A stretch of DNA of 64,000 nt, taken from the NCBI RefSeq assembly GCF_024496245.1, contig NZ_CP101740.1:2541501-2605500 (forward strand). Reading direction: 5' to 3'. Shown here piece after piece: positions 24,864 through 36,505 of the stretch. Each line of letters starts with the position of its first letter. The stretch's first letter is position 1. The notes below the pieces were generated by a model. The model searched no databases and had not been told where the DNA came from. It saw only the letters and a list, made by a program, of their open reading frames with translations. The position numbers and the translations under genes were made by a program. Source of the DNA: Sphingomonas qomolangmaensis. Lineage in GTDB: Bacteria > Pseudomonadota > Alphaproteobacteria > Sphingomonadales > Sphingomonadaceae.

Positions 24864-27155
24864 TTAGCCCTTGGGTCCTCGGCCCTGCACCATCCCGGGG
24901 GCGATGAAGCCGATCGGCTGGAGCGCGACCGAATCCTGCTTCAGCCGCGATGCCATCTGCTCGTATTCCTGCTCCATCTCGGGGGTCACCGTCGCACGCG
25001 ACTCGCCGAGCGCGGCTTCGAAATGGCGCATGCTCACCTGTGCGCTGGCGAGCGATTCGCGCAGCGCCATCAGGCCTGCGCGGCGGACGACGTCCTCGAG
25101 ATCGGCGCCGGTGAAGCGCTCGGCGCGATCGGCGATCGATGCGAGGTCGACATCGTCCGCCAGCGGCATCTTCTCGGTCTGGATCTCGAGGATCCGCTTG
25201 CGCCCCGCGGCATTGGGGACGGCGACATAGACCAGTTCGTCGAATCGGCCGGGGCGCAGCAGCGCGGGGTCGATCAGGTTGGGCCGGTTGGTCGCACCGA
25301 TCACCACCACCGATTGCAACTCCTCGAGCCCGTCCATCTCGGCGAGGATGGTGTTGACCACGCGCTCGGTGACCTGCGGCTCGCCCGCGCCGCTGCCGCG
25401 CGCGGGAACCAGCGAATCGAGCTCGTCGATGAAGATCACGCACGGCGCGACCTGGCGCGCACGCGCGAACAGCTTGGTGATCTGCTGCTCGCTTTCGCCA
25501 TACCATTTGCTCAGCAGGTCGCTCGACTTGGTGGCGATGAAGTTTGCCTGCGATTCGCGTGCCACCGCCTTGGCGAGCAGCGTCTTGCCGGTGCCGGGCG
25601 GGCCATAGAGCAGGAAGCCGCGCGCGGCGCGGATACCCATCCGGCGGAAAGCGGCGGGTTCGCGCATCGGCAGCTCGACGCCCTCGCGCAGCCGCTCCTG
25701 CGCGGCATCGATTCCGCCGATGTCGCTCCAGCGGACCTGCGGCACCTGGACCATCACCTCGCGCATCGCCGAGGGCTGGACGCGCTTGAGCGCCTCGATG
25801 AAGTCGCTGCGCTTGACCGAGAGCGTGTCGAGCACCTCGGCGGGGATCGTCTGATCGCCAAGGTTGAGCTGCGGCATGATCCGCCGCACCGCATCGATCG
25901 CCGCCTCGCGGGTAAGCGCGGCGAGATCGGCGCCGACGAATCCGTAGGTGGTACGCGAAAGCTCGTCGAGATCGACGTCTTCGGCGAGCGGCATGCCGCG
26001 GGTGTGGATGCCGAGGATCTCGCGTCGGCCGCGCTCGTCGGGGACGCCGACGATGATCTCGCGATCGAAGCGGCCGGGACGCCGCAGCGCTTCGTCGATC
26101 GCCTCGGGCCGGTTGGTGGCGGCGATGACGACCAGATTGGCGCGTGCCTCGAGCCCGTCCATCAGCGTCAGCAATTGCGCGACGAGGCGCTTCTCGGCCT
26201 CGCCCTGGACGCGGTCGCGGCGCGGGGCGATCGAATCGACCTCGTCGATGAAGACGATCGATGGTGCCGAGCGAGTCGCTTCCTCGAACACTTCGCGCAG
26301 CCGCTTTTCGGACTCGCCATAGGCCGAGCCCATGATCTCGGGGCCGTTGATCAGGAAGAATTCGGCATCGGATTCGTTGGCGACCGCGCGCGCGAGGCGG
26401 GTCTTGCCGGTGCCGGGGGGGCCGTGCAGCAGCACTCCCTTGGGTGGATCGACGCCAAGCCGCTGGAACAATTCAGGGTAGCGCAGCGGCAATTCGACCA
26501 TCTCGCGCAATTGGTCGATCGTCGCGGTCATGCCGCCGATATCGTCATAGGTGACGTCGGCGCGGCGGGCGTCCTTGGGCTCTTCGTAATCGGTGCGGAG
26601 CTCGATCTCGGTGCCCTCGGCGATGTGGACGACGCCGCGCGGGACGGTCGAGATCACCGCGAGGCGGATTTCCTGCAGCGCATAGGCCGGCGCGCGCAGA
26701 TGCTGCGCGACGTTGGGCGGGATGTTGGCGACGCGCTGCTGGCCGACGGTCGAGACGGTGTCGCCCTGGCAGAGCGGCCGGTTGAGGAAGGTGCGCTTGA
26801 GCGCGGTCGCCGACCCCTGGAGGCGCAAATTCTGCGACGCAGGTGCCAGGACGACGCGAGTCGCGGGCTTCGATTCGACCTTGCGCACCTCGACGAAATC
26901 GCCCGAGCCGACGCCGGCATTAGCGCGCTGTAGCCCGTCGAGCCGAAGGATTTCGAGCCCCTCGTCCTCGGCATAGGGGAGCACCGCGCGCGCGGGGGTG
27001 GTGCGCTTGCCGACGATCTCGATGACGTCGCCTTCCTGCAGCGCCAGCGCAGTCATGAACGCACGCGGCAGATGGGCCACGCCGCGGCCGCTGTCCTCGG
27101 CGCGTGCGCTCGCGACTTGCAGCTTGCGCACAGGGCTGTCGTCTTGGTCGGCCAT
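24864..27155 (-). CDS. CDC48/VCP-type double AAA+ ATPase
   Basis: A 763-residue protein with the full p97/CDC48 architecture: an N-terminal double-psi-barrel domain (about 1-190), D1 with Walker A GPPGTGKT (245-252) and Walker B VFIDE (301-305), and D2 with Walker A GPPGTGKT (518-525) and FIDE (575-578). Arginine-finger RPGRFD motifs follow in both rings. Archaeal and eukaryotic CDC48 unfolds tagged proteins; bacterial copies occur in some groups and their clients are unknown. No obvious Ufd1/Npl4 or proteasome partner is in the window. An intrinsic terminator lies 91 bp upstream of the start, on the same strand. Confidence 0.95.
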   Translation of the reverse strand: MADQDDSPVRKLQVASARAEDSGRGVAHLPRAFMTALALQEGDVIEIVGKRTTPARAVLPYAEDEGLEILRLDGLQRANAGVGSGDFVEVRKVESKPATRVVLAPASQNLRLQGSATALKRTFLNRPLCQGDTVSTVGQQRVANIPPNVAQHLRAPAYALQEIRLAVISTVPRGVVHIAEGTEIELRTDYEEPKDARRADVTYDDIGGMTATIDQLREMVELPLRYPELFQRLGVDPPKGVLLHGPPGTGKTRLARAVANESDAEFFLINGPEIMGSAYGESEKRLREVFEEATRSAPSIVFIDEVDSIAPRRDRVQGEAEKRLVAQLLTLMDGLEARANLVVIAATNRPEAIDEALRRPGRFDREIIVGVPDERGRREILGIHTRGMPLAEDVDLDELSRTTYGFVGADLAALTREAAIDAVRRIMPQLNLGDQTIPAEVLDTLSVKRSDFIEALKRVQPSAMREVMVQVPQVRWSDIGGIDAAQERLREGVELPMREPAAFRRMGIRAARGFLLYGPPGTGKTLLAKAVARESQANFIATKSSDLLSKWYGESEQQITKLFARARQVAPCVIFIDELDSLVPARGSGAGEPQVTERVVNTILAEMDGLEELQSVVVIGATNRPNLIDPALLRPGRFDELVYVAVPNAAGRKRILEIQTEKMPLADDVDLASIADRAERFTGADLEDVVRRAGLMALRESLASAQVSMRHFEAALGESRATVTPEMEQEYEQMASRLKQDSVALQPIGFIAPGMVQGRGPKG

Positions 27156-27245
27156 AAGCTTTTACTCCCGCGTAAGAGCGGGCGAGATAGGGGCAGGGTT
27201 CCCTTCGCGCGAGGGCAAAGCCTCCGCGACTACAAAAAGAAGGCC

Positions 27246-27275
27246 AAAAAAAAGGCCGATCCCTGGGGACCGGCC
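27246..27275 (-). terminator. strong Rho-independent terminator upstream of the CDC48-like gene
   Basis: On the minus strand the stem is GGCCGGTCCC with GGGATCGGCC (27254-27275, one G-U pair, 2-nt loop), followed by eight T residues (27246-27253). It has no gene upstream on the minus strand that it would obviously serve: it lies between the divergent LysR gene and the CDC48-like start at 27155. It may end a small RNA or act as a leader attenuator. Confidence 0.8.
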
Positions 27276-27361
27276 GTGAAAGGTTTAGGAGAGGATGCCT
27301 GAAAGGCCTGCTCTATGTGCAGTGCAGCATGATTCTTCGCAAGTGCGAATAATTGTATGAT

Positions 27362-27380
27362 GATTGCATAAACTGCAATC
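27362..27380. promoter_or_regulatory. inverted repeat in the LysR upstream region (likely operator)
   Basis: GATTGCA-TAAAC-TGCAATC is a perfect 7-bp inverted repeat with 5-bp spacer. It contains the T-N11-A spacing favoured by LysR proteins and lies 72 bp upstream of the LysR ATG. A second perfect inverted repeat, TTCGCA-AG-TGCGAA, lies at 27336-27349. Binding is inferred. Confidence 0.55.
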
Positions 27381-27452
27381 GTTCGGGCGGTCGCGTCGAC
27401 GACATGCGCAAGCCCATGGATTTTCCTACTGATGCAGTGCACAATCGATGCC

Positions 27453-28343
27453 ATGCGGCGCCTTCCTCCCCTTTCGGCCATCGAAGCGTTCGTCGAGGTG
27501 GCGAGGCTGGGATCGATCAAGGCCGCCGCGGTCGAGCTGGCCTTGTCGTCGCCCGCGCTCAGCCGGCGGGTGCAGGCGCTCGAGCGTTTCATCGGCAAGC
27601 CGCTGTTCGAGCGCCGCCACCAGGCGATCCTGCTCAATGCCGAGGGCGAGCGGCTGCTGGCACAGATCGCCCCCGCGCTCGATGCGATGAGTGACGCGGT
27701 CGAATCGATGAGCCACAGCGCCGAATTGCTGCGCCTGCGATTAGGGGTGCTGCCGCTCTATGCCTCGCAGCGGCTGATGCCGCGGCTGGGCGAGCTGCGC
27801 CGCGCGCATCCGCAGCTGCACATCGACGTCGATACCGGGGGCCGACGCGAGGCACGGCTGGGCGACACACTCGATGCCGCGATCATCCTGGCGCAGGAGG
27901 TCGATCCGGCGCTGTATGCGCGGCGACTGGATCGCAACCGCGTCTATGTGATCGGTGCCAAGGCGCTGATCGAGGGCGCGAACCCGATCACGACCCCCGA
28001 GCAACTCGGCGGGCTGACCGCATTGGTGCATCGCGACATGCCCGACACCTTCGTCGAGTGGCGGCGATCGGCGGGGGTTCCCGCGCTCGAGCCGCTGGCG
28101 GTCGACCATTTCGATTCGGGGCCGCTGATGCTCGAGGCGGCGGCGCAGGGGCTCGGCGTCGCGTTCATGCTCGAGATGCATTACGAAGGCGCGCGCGATC
28201 CGCGACTGGTGCGGTTGTTCGAGCCGGTGGCGAGCGAATACAGCTACTGGTTCGTGTGCCGCCCGCGCGCGCTCGCCACGCGCCCGGTGAAGATCTTCCA
28301 CGACTGGCTGGTCGAGGTGATGGGGCCCGAGCCCGCGATCTGA
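27453..28343 (+). CDS. LysR family transcriptional regulator (GcvA-like)
   Basis: A 296-residue regulator. The N-terminal winged HTH (about 1-60) reads RLPPLSAIEAFVEVARLGSI then KAAAVELALSSPALSRRVQAL, close to GcvA-type LysR proteins; the rest is the effector domain. ATG 27453 gives the usual N-terminus; an ATG seven codons upstream is possible. It is divergent from the CDC48-like gene, so this ATPase gene is a candidate target besides its own promoter. The effector is unknown. Confidence 0.92.
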   Translation: MRRLPPLSAIEAFVEVARLGSIKAAAVELALSSPALSRRVQALERFIGKPLFERRHQAILLNAEGERLLAQIAPALDAMSDAVESMSHSAELLRLRLGVLPLYASQRLMPRLGELRRAHPQLHIDVDTGGRREARLGDTLDAAIILAQEVDPALYARRLDRNRVYVIGAKALIEGANPITTPEQLGGLTALVHRDMPDTFVEWRRSAGVPALEPLAVDHFDSGPLMLEAAAQGLGVAFMLEMHYEGARDPRLVRLFEPVASEYSYWFVCRPRALATRPVKIFHDWLVEVMGPEPAI

Positions 28344-28351
28344 AACGCCAA

Positions 28352-28388
28352 GGCCGAGCCTGTCGACGAAGGGTCGACAGGCTCGGCC
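28352..28388. terminator. perfect 16-bp hairpin between convergent LysR and PPIase genes
   Basis: GGCCGAGCCTGTCGAC (28352-28367), a 5-nt loop and its exact complement (28373-28388). There is no T-run, but it occupies a 56-bp convergent junction and may act as a bidirectional transcript end or mRNA-stabilising hairpin. The flanking GCCCGAACGGG recalls family B elements. Confidence 0.7.
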
Positions 28389-28399
28389 CGAACGGGTGG

Positions 28400-28855
28400 T
28401 TAGGCGACGGTCGCCTTGACGATCTTGCCGGGTGCGCGCGGCGGTTCGCCCTTGGGCAGCGCGTCGACATGCTCCATGCCCTCGGTCACTTCGCCCCAGA
28501 CGGTGTACTGGCCATCGAGGAAGGTCGCGTCGTCGAGGCAGATGAAGAACTGGCTGTTCGCGCTGTTGGGGTTCATCGTGCGCGCCATCGAGCACACGCC
28601 GCGCTTGTGCGGTTCGCGGCTGAATTCGGCGGCGACGTCGGGCAGGTCCGAACCGCTGGTGCCGGTGCCGGTGGGGTCGCCACCCTGCGCCATGAAGCCG
28701 TCGATCACGCGATGGAACACCACCCCGTCGTAGAAACCGCGCTTGGCGAGCGTGGTGATGCGTTCGACATGGTTGGGCGCGAGATCAGGGCGAAGGCGGA
28801 TCGTGACGTCGCCGCCGTCGAGGGTCAGCGTCAGCGTGGCTGGGGTATCGGACAT
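28400..28855 (-). CDS. cyclophilin-type peptidyl-prolyl cis-trans isomerase
   Basis: A 151-residue single cyclophilin domain without a signal peptide (start MSDTPATLTLTLDGGDVTIR at 28855), so cytosolic. The catalytic Arg is in VVFHRVIDGFMAQGGDPTG, with NSANSQFFICLDDATFLDGQ and YTVWGEVTEGMEHV following. It catalyses prolyl isomerisation during folding. Upstream starts would add residues unlike the family. Confidence 0.96.
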   Translation of the reverse strand: MSDTPATLTLTLDGGDVTIRLRPDLAPNHVERITTLAKRGFYDGVVFHRVIDGFMAQGGDPTGTGTSGSDLPDVAAEFSREPHKRGVCSMARTMNPNSANSQFFICLDDATFLDGQYTVWGEVTEGMEHVDALPKGEPPRAPGKIVKATVA

Positions 28856-28988
28856 TGCAGCATTCTCCGGATAGGGTGCGCGCCACTTAGGGACCCAGGC
28901 GGGCGCTGGCAACGTTGGGCGCGGATTGGCAGCCCGAATCGGCTGGGCTAAGGCCATGTTTTGGTGCAGCGCAACGGGAGGGCACGAT

Positions 28989-30398
28989 ATGAGCGAGGCC
29001 GAGCTTCCCGACATCGACGAAGCGCGCGAGACCGGGCTCGACGAGGACGATCGGCTCAAGCCCGCATTCGTCCGCGCGATCCTCGACGCGGTCGAAGCCG
29101 GCGACAACGAGGGCGCCAACGCGCTGGTCGAACCGCTCCACGCCGCCGACATCGCCGATCTGATCGAGATCGCGCCCGCCGACATGCGCGCATCGCTGGC
29201 GGCGGCGATTTCGGAACGAATCGACGGCGACGTGCTCGCCGAGATGAACGACTGGGTGCGCGACGCGCTGGTCGACGCGCTCAACCCGCGCCAGCTCGCC
29301 GACATCGCGGGCGAGCTCGACACCGACGACGCGGTCGCGATCATCGAGGACCTCGACGAGGAAGACCAGCGCGCGGTGCTGCGCGCGCTCGACCCCGACG
29401 ATCGCGCGGCGATCGAGGAGGCGCTGTCCTACCCCGAGGAATCGGCGGGCCGGTTGATGCAGCGCGAGCTGATCGCGGTGCCCGAACATTGGACCGTCGG
29501 CGACGTGCTCGATTATCTGCGCGCCGACGATCAGCTGACCACCGATTTCTGGGAAATCTTCGTCGTCGATCCCGCGCATCGCCCGGTCGGCACCTGCAAT
29601 TTGTCGTGGGTGCTGCGCACCCCGCGGGTCGTGTCGATGACCGACGTCATGAAGCGCGAACAGACGCTGATCCCGGTCGACATGGACCAGGAGGAGGTAG
29701 CGCTACGCTTCCAGAAATATGCGTTGATCTCGGCGGCGGTCGTCGATCCCAGCGGGCGACTGGTGGGGGTGGTGACGGTCGACGACATCGTCCACATCAT
29801 CAGCCAGGAAGCGGGCGAGGACGCTTTGCTGATGTCGGGCGCGGGCGATGGCGACATCAACGAGCCGATCCGCGACAGTTATCAAGCGCGGGTGCGCTGG
29901 CTGATCGCGAATTTGTTCACCGCAATGCTGGCGTCGGGAATCATCGCAGCGTTCGGCGGCGCGATCGAGCAGATGGTGGCCTTGGCGGTGTTGATGCCGA
30001 TCGTCGCGTCGATCGGCGGCAATGCGGGCACGCAGGCGATGGCGGTCGCGGTGCGCGCGCTGGCGACCAACCAGCTGACCAAATCGAACACGCTGCGCAC
30101 CGTCCGCCGCGAGATTTTGGTCGCACTGATGAACGGGCTGACGATCGCGGTGCTGCTGGGAAGCGGCGCGGCGTTGCTGTACGCCAGCCCGATGCTGGGG
30201 ATGGTGATCGCGTCGGCGATCCTGCTCAACATCCTGGTCGCGGGACTTGCCGGGGTGCTGGTGCCGGTGGTGCTCGAACGGCTCGAGCAGGATCCGGCGG
30301 TCGCTTCGTCGGTCTTCGTGACGATGGTCACCGATTCGATGGGGTTCCTGGCGTTTCTCGGGCTCGCCGTTCTCAGCGGCCTGGTGACGATGGGTTGA
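28989..30398 (+). CDS. mgtE: magnesium transporter MgtE
   Basis: Mg2+ channel of 469 residues: a cytosolic helical N domain (about 30-150), a CBS-domain pair that senses Mg2+ (about 160-280), and five C-terminal membrane helices. The pore signature GGNAGTQAMAVAVRAL is present. The start at ATG 28989 follows a GGGAGGG ribosome site. It is the first gene of a plus-strand run with DUF1489 and dinB. Confidence 0.95.
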   Translation: MSEAELPDIDEARETGLDEDDRLKPAFVRAILDAVEAGDNEGANALVEPLHAADIADLIEIAPADMRASLAAAISERIDGDVLAEMNDWVRDALVDALNPRQLADIAGELDTDDAVAIIEDLDEEDQRAVLRALDPDDRAAIEEALSYPEESAGRLMQRELIAVPEHWTVGDVLDYLRADDQLTTDFWEIFVVDPAHRPVGTCNLSWVLRTPRVVSMTDVMKREQTLIPVDMDQEEVALRFQKYALISAAVVDPSGRLVGVVTVDDIVHIISQEAGEDALLMSGAGDGDINEPIRDSYQARVRWLIANLFTAMLASGIIAAFGGAIEQMVALAVLMPIVASIGGNAGTQAMAVAVRALATNQLTKSNTLRTVRREILVALMNGLTIAVLLGSGAALLYASPMLGMVIASAILLNILVAGLAGVLVPVVLERLEQDPAVASSVFVTMVTDSMGFLAFLGLAVLSGLVTMG

Positions 30399-30429
30399 TC
30401 GCACGCGCATCCCCGCCCAAATGCGGGCG

Positions 30430-30834
30430 ATGCCGTTGCATCTGACCAAGGTCGCGTTTGCCGCCGAGAGCGTCGAGCATCTGCGCGCGCGCCTGGCGGT
30501 GCGTGCCGAGGCGGGGCCGGTGTTCCTGACCACGCGCTATCTGCCCAAGCGGCATGCCGAGGTGGCGGGGCAGGGGTCGCTATTCTGGATCCTGAAGCAC
30601 CAATTGGTCGCGCGATCGCCGATCCTGGGGTTCGGCGAGGCCGAGGGTGGGCGCGTGGCGATCCTGATCGATCCCGCGTTGGTGCTGGTCGAGGCGCGAC
30701 CCAAGCGCGCGCACCAGGGCTGGCGCTATCTGGAGGATGCCGATGCGCCGCGCGACCTGGGGGAGGGCGGCGCGGCGATCGCGGCGATGCCGTCGGCGAT
30801 GATCGGCGAATTGCACGCCTTAGCCTTGCTGTGA
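30430..30834 (+). CDS. DUF1489 family protein
   Basis: A 134-residue protein beginning MPLHLTKVAFAAESVEHL with FLTTRYLPKRHAEVAGQGSL and WRYLEDADAPRDL, the conserved blocks of DUF1489, a mostly alphaproteobacterial family of unknown function. The start at 30430 matches the family; an ATG at 30421 would add three residues. Its stop overlaps the GTG start of dinB, so it is translationally coupled to DNA polymerase IV. No membrane segment is seen. Confidence 0.9.
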   Translation: MPLHLTKVAFAAESVEHLRARLAVRAEAGPVFLTTRYLPKRHAEVAGQGSLFWILKHQLVARSPILGFGEAEGGRVAILIDPALVLVEARPKRAHQGWRYLEDADAPRDLGEGGAAIAAMPSAMIGELHALALL

Positions 30835-31916
30835 GCGCCGCCGCGCCGGGGGTGCGCAAGATCATCCATATCGACATGGATGCCTTTTACGCCTCGGTCG
30901 AGCAGCGCGACTTTCCCGAATTGCGCGGCAAGCCGGTGGCGGTGGGGGGATCGCGCGCGCGCGGCGTCGTGGCGGCGGCGAGCTACGAAGCGCGCACGTT
31001 CGGGGTGCGATCGGCGATGCCCTCGGTCACCGCAGCCAAGCGCTGCCCCGATCTGGTGTTCGTGTCGCCGCGCTTCGACGTCTACAGCGCGGTGTCGCGG
31101 CAGATCCGCGCGATCTTCGCCGAGTTCACCCCGCTGATCGAACCGCTGTCGCTCGACGAGGCGTATCTCGACGTCAGCGCCGACCTCGCGGGGATCGGCT
31201 CGGCGCGCGATACCGCCGCCGCCATCCGCGCGCGGATCGCCGCCGAGACCGGGCTGACCGCGTCGGCGGGGGTGTCGTACAACAAGTTCATCGCCAAGCT
31301 CGCCTCGGACCAGAACAAGCCCGATGGCTTGTGCGTGATCCCGCCGGGGCATGGCGCGGCGTTCGTCGGCAGCCTGCCGGTGCGGCGCTTCCATGGCGTG
31401 GGGCCGGTGACCGCAGCGAAGATGGAGCGGATGGGGATCCTCACAGGCGCCGACCTGGCCGGGCTGACGGTCGACGAGATGCGGCGCGCGTTCGGCAGCT
31501 TCGCCGAATATCTATACGCGGCGGCGCGCGGCGAGGATCATCGCCCGGTGCGGGTGAATCGCGAATCGAAGTCGATCGGCGCCGAGCGGACCTTCGAGCA
31601 TGATCTGTCGGACTGGGACTCGCTGCAGGAAGGGCTCGAGCGCGTGGCCGATGCCGCCTGGGTACGGATCGAGCGGCACCAGGCGCGCGGGCGGCGGGTA
31701 ACGCTGAAGCTGCGCTACAACGATTTCCGGACGATCACGCGCGCGCGGACCGTGCCGGCGGGGGTGGCCGATCGCGCGGCGTTCGGCGCGGCGGGCGATC
31801 TGCTGTTGCGCGCGCTCTACCCGGTCGAGATGCCGGTGCGGTTGCTGGGGCTGACGCTGTCGGCGCTGGGGGAGGAGCGCGGGGAGGACGCGCAGCCGGG
31901 GTTGCCGCTGGGGTAG
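30831..31916 (+). CDS. dinB: DNA polymerase IV (Y-family, DinB)
   Basis: Error-prone translesion polymerase of 361 residues. The catalytic acidic residues are in HIDMDAFYASVEQRD and LSLDEAYLDVS; the helix-hairpin-helix region is PVRRFHGVGPVTAAKMERMG. The C-terminus QPGLPLG resembles a beta-clamp-binding motif. It starts with GTG in the DUF1489 stop. No GTTC-N7-GTTC operator was seen in front of dinB or mgtE, so it may not be under direct LexA control here. Confidence 0.96.
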   Translation: MSAAAPGVRKIIHIDMDAFYASVEQRDFPELRGKPVAVGGSRARGVVAAASYEARTFGVRSAMPSVTAAKRCPDLVFVSPRFDVYSAVSRQIRAIFAEFTPLIEPLSLDEAYLDVSADLAGIGSARDTAAAIRARIAAETGLTASAGVSYNKFIAKLASDQNKPDGLCVIPPGHGAAFVGSLPVRRFHGVGPVTAAKMERMGILTGADLAGLTVDEMRRAFGSFAEYLYAAARGEDHRPVRVNRESKSIGAERTFEHDLSDWDSLQEGLERVADAAWVRIERHQARGRRVTLKLRYNDFRTITRARTVPAGVADRAAFGAAGDLLLRALYPVEMPVRLLGLTLSALGEERGEDAQPGLPLG

Positions 31917-31932
31917 CAACCTTCCCAACAGA

Positions 31933-32053
31933 CCGTTCGTCCTGAGTAGGGGCTGAGCGAAGGCGAAGGCCCGTATCGAAGGACATTGTCCTAAGCTGGG
32001 CGGTCCTTCGATACGCCGCTTCGCCGAGCTCAGCGGCTACTCAGGACGAACGG
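31933..32053. repeat. Palindromic intergenic element, family B (long form)
   Basis: Long inverted repeat: the left arm begins CCGTTCGTCCTGAGTAGGGG and ends in GTATCGAAGGAC; the right arm runs from GTCCTTCGATACG to ACTCAGGACGAACGG. It occupies the convergent junction between dinB and the CsbD gene. The termini match other family B elements, but the arms are about twice as long. Confidence 0.85.
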
Positions 32054-32066
32054 TTTGGGATGGCAA

Positions 32067-32339
32067 TCAGTCGCGGCGACCGCCCGACAACAGCAAATAG
32101 CCGAGCACGCCGGCGATCCCGAGCGACAGCAACGGCTGGCGGCGGACGAAATCGACCACCGGGCCGGCGAGTTCTTCGACCGCGGCCTGGGCGTGGCCGG
32201 CAGCCTTTTGCGTCTTGCCGCCGAGCTTGTCGGCCGATCCTTCGGCGCGGAGGTCGTTGCGGCCGAGCACGTCGCCCGCTGCCTGCTTGAGCGAGCCGCC
32301 GATATCGCGGCCGGTGCCTTCGACGATGTTCTCATTCAT
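32067..32339 (-). CDS. CsbD-like stress protein
   Basis: A 90-residue protein: MNENIVEGTGRDIGGSLKQA followed by GDVLGRNDLRAEGSADKLGG, the CsbD repeat-like core, then a C-terminal hydrophobic segment (QPLLSLGIAGVLGYLLLSGG) and a basic end. CsbD proteins are induced by general stress in many bacteria, with unknown biochemical role. The membrane tail resembles ElaB/YqjD-type inner-membrane anchors. It lies downstream of msrA on the same strand. Confidence 0.88.
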   Translation of the reverse strand: MNENIVEGTGRDIGGSLKQAAGDVLGRNDLRAEGSADKLGGKTQKAAGHAQAAVEELAGPVVDFVRRQPLLSLGIAGVLGYLLLSGGRRD

Positions 32340-32394
32340 GGCAATCTCCTGTGCAAAGTCGGCGCTAGTACGCACTTGGCGATCGAAGGTTGCG

Positions 32395-33054
32395 TCAGCT
32401 GCCCACCAGCTGGGGGAAACCGGCGCGGAATGCCGCGACCTTGGGCTTGTCCCAGCGCACGATGTACGGATGGTTGGGGTTCTTGCGGTAGAAGTCCTGG
32501 TGATAGGCCTCGGCGGGGAAGAAGCCGCCGCCTTCGATCCGGGTGACGATCGGCTTGCCCCACGCCTTGGTCTTGCCGAGCTGGGTGACATAGCGCTGCG
32601 CCACCAGTTTCTGCTGCGGGGTCTGCGGGAAGATCGCCGAGCGATAGCTGGGGCCGGTATCGGGCCCCTGGCGGTTGAGCTGGGTCGGATCGTGCGCGAC
32701 CGAGAAATAGACGCGCAGCAGCGTGCCGTAGCTCACCTGCGCGGGGTCGTAGACGATCCGCACCGCTTCGGCGTGACCGGTCCTTTCGGTGCTGACTGAG
32801 GCGTAATTCGCGGTGTCGCGGGTGCCGCCGGCATAGCCGTTGACGACCTGGCGCACGCCCTTCGTCTGTTCGAACACCGCCTCGAGCCCCCAGAAGCAGC
32901 CGCCGGCGAACACCGCCACCGCCTGGCCCTTGGTGACGGGAACGTCGATCGCGGGGGCGGGGATCGGGACGGCGCGCTCGGCATGGCCGGCGACGGGCAG
33001 CGTCACGAGGGCGGTAGTGGCGATCGCGGCAGCGATCAGGATCGGTTTTAGCAT
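32395..33054 (-). CDS. msrA: exported peptide-methionine (S)-S-oxide reductase MsrA
   Basis: Repairs S-methionine sulfoxide. The 219-residue protein has a signal peptide (MLKPILIAAAIATTALVTLP then VAGHA), so it acts in the periplasm. The catalytic motif is VFAGGCFWGLEAVF, with YAGGTRDTANYASVSTERTG and GPSYRSAIF typical of the family. Cysteines available for resolution other than the catalytic one are not obvious in the C-terminal part. It complements the cytosolic MsrB at 19305-19712. Confidence 0.94.
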   Translation of the reverse strand: MLKPILIAAAIATTALVTLPVAGHAERAVPIPAPAIDVPVTKGQAVAVFAGGCFWGLEAVFEQTKGVRQVVNGYAGGTRDTANYASVSTERTGHAEAVRIVYDPAQVSYGTLLRVYFSVAHDPTQLNRQGPDTGPSYRSAIFPQTPQQKLVAQRYVTQLGKTKAWGKPIVTRIEGGGFFPAEAYHQDFYRKNPNHPYIVRWDKPKVAAFRAGFPQLVGS

Positions 33055-33103
33055 CACGCGACTCCGGTACGGGGCGGGTGCGCCCCTGTTACACCAGATA
33101 CGT

Positions 33104-33250
33104 TCAGCCGACCGAATCGGTTACCGCACTGGCCGAATACATTGGCGGGTTTTCGGGCTGCGCGGTCTGCACCGCGACGAGGCCGATCGCACCGATCGCG
33201 AAACCGCTGAGGAAATGCCGGAAATAGCCGGCGCGCAGAAACTTGAGCAT
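33104..33250 (-). CDS. hypothetical small membrane protein
   Basis: A 48-residue product: basic N-terminus (MLKFLRAGYFRHF), one hydrophobic helix (LSGFAIGAIGLVAVQTA) and a polar tail (QPENPPMYSASAVTDSVG). A good ribosome site (GGAAGAAAG) precedes the ATG. It looks like a single-span membrane microprotein. No family was recognised. It lies between msrA and the aminotransferase gene, same strand. Confidence 0.6.
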   Translation of the reverse strand: MLKFLRAGYFRHFLSGFAIGAIGLVAVQTAQPENPPMYSASAVTDSVG

Positions 33251-33424
33251 CGTCTTTCTTCCTTGCTGGCGGAAAGCACTGGTACTTTCAGCTACGTCGG
33301 AACCGGGCACTCGGACGTCGGGTGCCTTGCCAGCAAACATATAAGGGTCCGCGGTGAACGACCGCTTGCGTGATCGTTCATCTAGGGTTCGGGTAACGAC
33401 GCAGCAATGCGCCGCTACGGAAAC

Positions 33425-36411
<2,987 letters not shown>

Positions 36412-36505
36412 CACGCCAGCACTGACGCCATGTTCGCGCGGGGGCAAGGCTAGTTGTAAGGCGGGGGCAGTTGTGGTCGGTCGGCGCGGTGCCTATGCCG
36501 TGCGC

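Noticed and set aside
24780..26933. A 717-codon open frame opposite the CDC48-like gene
   Set aside because: Composition-driven shadow with no recognisable domains. The minus-strand frame has two complete AAA modules.
30300..30831. A LexA operator upstream of dinB
   Set aside because: No GTTC-N7-GTTC or close variant was found in front of DUF1489 or dinB.
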